Shown piece after piece: positions 61,634 through 64,000 of a stretch of 64,000 bases of DNA (its first letter is position 1; each line of letters begins with the position of its first letter). The translations under genes and the position numbers were made by a program. Below the pieces are notes generated by a model that had not been told where the DNA came from, did no database searches, and worked only from the letters and a program-made list of their open reading frames with translations. This DNA is from JACCTU01 sp963798985 (GTDB lineage Bacteria > Actinomycetota > Thermoleophilia > Gaiellales > Gaiellaceae), in assembly GCA_963798985.1 (NCBI GenBank), contig CAWCVL010000008.1, positions 1 to 64,000 of the forward strand, read 5' to 3'.

Positions 61634-63691
61634 GTGGAGACACCCATCCGCACCGCAGCGGGTTTCTCGGGCGTGGACCCGCCCGGGCGTTGGCAACCCT
61701 CGCGATCGACGCCCCGGCCCGAGCGGCTCGAGCGCGCGCTCGACGTCCTGCCGGGCATCGGCGTCACGGTGGCGAAGCGGCTCGCCAAGCTCGGTCTCGG
61801 CACCGTCGGCGATCTGCTCCGGCACGCGCCGTTCCGCTACGAGCCGGCCGCGCCCGAGCTCCAGATCGCGGAGCTGTTCGGCGAGGAGGAGGCGGCGATC
61901 TCCGGTGTCGTGGTCAGCGTGCGCAAGCGGCGCGCGCGCCGGCTGACGATCGTCACCGCGCGCGTCGAGGACGCCAGCGGTCACATCGACGCGGTCTGGT
62001 TCAACCAGGAGTGGCTCGCGGACAAGCTGCAACCCGGCACGCACGTGCGTCTGCGCGGGCAGCGGCGCCGCAACGACTTCGTCGTCAAGAGCTACGACCT
62101 CGGCGAGACGACGCAGACCGCCGACTTCGCGCCGGTCTACCCGGCGAGCGAGGACGTGACAACGAAGCGGCTGCGAGCGTTCGTCGAGTCGGCGCTGCCG
62201 TACGCGGGCGACGTCGGCGACCTGCTTCCCGCGGTGCTGCGTGCGCGGCTCGAGCTCCCGATCGCGCGCGACGCGCTCGTCGCGATCCACCGGCCGCAGT
62301 CGGAGCAGGACGCCGAGCGCGGCCGGCGCAGGCTCGCGTTCGACGAGCTCCTCGAGCTGCAGCTCGCGCTCGCGCTTGCGCGCCGCGACCGCGAGGACGC
62401 GAAAGCGCCGGAGCTCGGCGCGCCCGGCGAGCTGATCGAGCGCTACCGCGGCGCACTGCCCTTTGCGTTCACGGAGCACCAGGAGCGCGCGATCGCCGAG
62501 CTCGACCACGACCTCGCGCGCAGCACGCCGATGCAGCGGCTGCTGCAGGGCGACGTCGGCTCCGGCAAGACCGTCGTCGCGCTCTACGCGCTCCTGCGCG
62601 CGGTCGAGCACGGGTACCGCGGCGCGCTGATGGCTCCGACCGAGACGCTCGCCGAGCAGCACTTCCTGACGATCGACCCGATCTGCGTCGCGCTCGGCGT
62701 GCGCGCGGCGCTGCTGACGAGCCACGCGAGAGCCGGGGTCGGCGACGCGCAGATCGTCGTCGGCACGCACGCGCTGATCCAGGAGGGCGTCGAGCTCACG
62801 GACCTCGGCGTCGCCGTCGTCGACGAGCAGCACCGCTTCGGCGTCGAGCAGCGCAAGGCGCTCTCGGAGGGACGCTCGCCGCACGTCCTGCACATGACCG
62901 CGACGCCGATCCCGCGCACGCTCGCGCTGACGCTCTACGGCGACCTCTCGGTCAGCGAGATCGCGAAGCCGCCGGCGAACCGCAAGCCGATCGTCACGCG
63001 CTGGATCCCGCAGGAGCGGAGCTCGGAGGCGTACACCCGACTGCGCCGCCTGCTCGAGGAGGGCCGGCAGGCGTACGTGGTCTGCCCGGTGATCGAGGAG
63101 TCGGAGACCAGGCAGGCGAAGGCGGCGGAGGTCGAAGCAGAGCGACTCCGGCACGGTGAGCTGAAGGGCTTCCGCGTCGGCTGTCTCCACGGGCGACTCA
63201 AGCCCGCCGACCGCCGCTCGCTGATGGCGCAGTTCAAGGCGCGCGAGCTCGACGTGCTCGTCGCGACGACGGTGATCGAGGTCGGCGTCGACGTCCCGAA
63301 CTCGACCGTGATGATCGTGCAGGAGGCCGACCGCTTCGGGCTCGCCCAGCTGCACCAGCTCCGCGGCCGCGTGGGGCGCGGGGGAGAGCAGTCGTACTGC
63401 CTGCTCGTCTCGCGCGCGAAGGACGAGCTGACCGATTCCGCCCGCGCCCGGCTCGAGGCGATGGTCGCGTCGACCGACGGCTTCGAGCTCGCCGAGCGCG
63501 ACCTCGAGATCCGCGGCGAGGGCGAGCTGCTCGGCACACGCCAGTCGGGCGCGTTCGGCCTGCGCTTCGCCTCGCTCCGCGGCGACCGCGACCTGCTGGA
63601 GCTCGCCCGGCGCGAGGCGGCGGAACTGGCGGAGAAGCACGGACTTCTGCAAGACGAGATCGCAGCGCGCGCGCGACTCGCCGCTGCGTGA
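61634..63691 (+). CDS. recG: ATP-dependent DNA helicase RecG
   Basis: RecG reverses stalled forks and migrates Holliday junctions. The 685-residue product has the N-terminal wedge/OB domain (GIGVTVAKRLAKLGLGTVGD, LRHAPFRYEP, VRKRRARRLTIVTARVEDAS), Walker A (LLQGDVGSGKTVVALYALLR), MAPTETLAEQHF, the DEQHRFGVEQRKAL box, LHMTATPIPRTLALTLYGD, VATTVIEVGVDVPNSTVMIV and RFGLAQLHQLRGRVGRGGEQ. Frame intact. The start is GTG 61634; the first 30 residues are unconserved. Confidence 0.96.
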   Translation: METPIRTAAGFSGVDPPGRWQPSRSTPRPERLERALDVLPGIGVTVAKRLAKLGLGTVGDLLRHAPFRYEPAAPELQIAELFGEEEAAISGVVVSVRKRRARRLTIVTARVEDASGHIDAVWFNQEWLADKLQPGTHVRLRGQRRRNDFVVKSYDLGETTQTADFAPVYPASEDVTTKRLRAFVESALPYAGDVGDLLPAVLRARLELPIARDALVAIHRPQSEQDAERGRRRLAFDELLELQLALALARRDREDAKAPELGAPGELIERYRGALPFAFTEHQERAIAELDHDLARSTPMQRLLQGDVGSGKTVVALYALLRAVEHGYRGALMAPTETLAEQHFLTIDPICVALGVRAALLTSHARAGVGDAQIVVGTHALIQEGVELTDLGVAVVDEQHRFGVEQRKALSEGRSPHVLHMTATPIPRTLALTLYGDLSVSEIAKPPANRKPIVTRWIPQERSSEAYTRLRRLLEEGRQAYVVCPVIEESETRQAKAAEVEAERLRHGELKGFRVGCLHGRLKPADRRSLMAQFKARELDVLVATTVIEVGVDVPNSTVMIVQEADRFGLAQLHQLRGRVGRGGEQSYCLLVSRAKDELTDSARARLEAMVASTDGFELAERDLEIRGEGELLGTRQSGAFGLRFASLRGDRDLLELARREAAELAEKHGLLQDEIAARARLAAA

Positions 63692-63722
63692 CCCCGCCGA
63701 GTGATCGGCGTAGAGTCGGCGG

Positions 63723-64000
63723 ATGCGCCCTGCTGCTGGGGCCATGCCGTTCGCTCTCCTTGCCCTCGCCGCCTGCGGCGGCGTCGGGAACGAGTCCGGA
63801 TACGGCTCAGACCTCGACCCTCCCTCCGCGAGCGCCGACGGTTGTGCCTACTGGTCTCCCGACGGCCAGATGTTCGCGTTCAGCCGCAGCTCTGACCTGG
63901 GGGTGGATGCGTTCGTCGCCGATCGCACGGGGACGCGAGTGCGCCGAGTGACTCGCACGCGCGAAGACGAGGCCGTGCTCGGATGGCTCGAGCATCCAAC
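63723..64000 (+). CDS. Lipoprotein with TolB-like beta-propeller repeat, cut by window end
   Basis: From ATG 63723 the product reads MRPAAGAMPFALLALAACGG (lipobox LAAC), then CAYWSPDGQMFAFSRSSDLG and VDAFVADRTGTRVRRVTRTR. The W-S-P-D-G-x-x-x-A-F segment followed by a residue-name-value pattern is a PD40/TolB-type propeller blade. The frame stays open to base 64000, so most of the gene lies beyond the window. The second ATG at 63744 would also give a usable signal peptide. Confidence 0.75.
   Translation, partial: MRPAAGAMPFALLALAACGGVGNESGYGSDLDPPSASADGCAYWSPDGQMFAFSRSSDLGVDAFVADRTGTRVRRVTRTREDEAVLGWLEHP

Overview
The window is about 70 percent GC, uses GTG and TTG starts freely, and has tight 4-bp (GTGA/ATGA) gene overlaps. 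Its gene orders include priA-def-fmt-rsmB-rpe-rib and aroF-tyrA-aroA-cmk-plsC-der-gpsA, and it carries ScpAB, a SARP regulator, an LPxTG-type surface protein and F420/LLM oxidoreductases. This points to a high-GC actinobacterium, most likely of the Thermoleophilia (Gaiellales/Solirubrobacterales) type. The lineage is an inference from gene content. No rRNA, tRNA, CRISPR array or transposase was recognised.

Layout. 1-5.6 kb: a recC gene present twice in inverted orientation around a centre near 2.67-2.69 kb. The left copy carries dense indels and looks like a fold-back read or assembly join. 5.9-9.4 kb: the tail of a RecB-like nuclease/helicase, then four adjacent toxin-antitoxin modules (VapBC, MNT-HepT, Phd-RelE, VapBC/FitAB), each with operator-like repeats; a fifth VapBC lies at 13.6-14.2 kb. 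9.5-13.5 kb, all on the minus strand: a small protein, a large protein with a Trp patch, a SARP/BTAD regulator, a DUF1360 membrane protein and a protein with a 37 percent Trp tail. Two arrays of GTGAC-type direct repeats at exact 11-bp spacing (9925-9962 and 13519-13547) lie upstream of the outer genes, as expected for SARP operators, so this looks like a small regulon. It is the best candidate for an undescribed system here.

14.3-25.7 kb: dnaE, an LPFTG-anchored protein, DUF4234, a VOC protein, a cyclase-ATPase-TPR regulator, a secreted protein, an ECF sigma with a membrane anti-sigma-like partner, and a secreted FixH/YtkA-like protein. 26-34 kb: lgt-scpA-scpB-nuclease, an LLM oxidoreductase, CAP and GYD proteins, a pseudouridine synthase, corA, trpS and chorismate mutase. 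34-44.3 kb: one long operon for aromatic amino acids, CMP kinase, phospholipid synthesis, ribosome assembly (der) and metK. 44.3-48.9 kb: a DtxR-type regulator and a ferric-iron ABC transporter with three matching iron-box-like sites. 48.9-63.7 kb: priA-def-fmt-rsmB-rpe, riboflavin genes ribD-LLM-ribE-ribBA-ribH, rpmB, Asp23, a FakA-type DAK2 protein, a lone receiver domain, DegV and recG. A lipoprotein gene runs off the right end.

Quality warning. Single-base indels break many genes that should be intact (dnaE, gpsA, priA, ribBA, ribH, degV and others), roughly every 30-200 bp in 10.9-13.5, 19.2-23.8 and 1-2.7 kb. They look like uncorrected long-read errors rather than gene decay, and coordinates of such genes span the reconstructed product.
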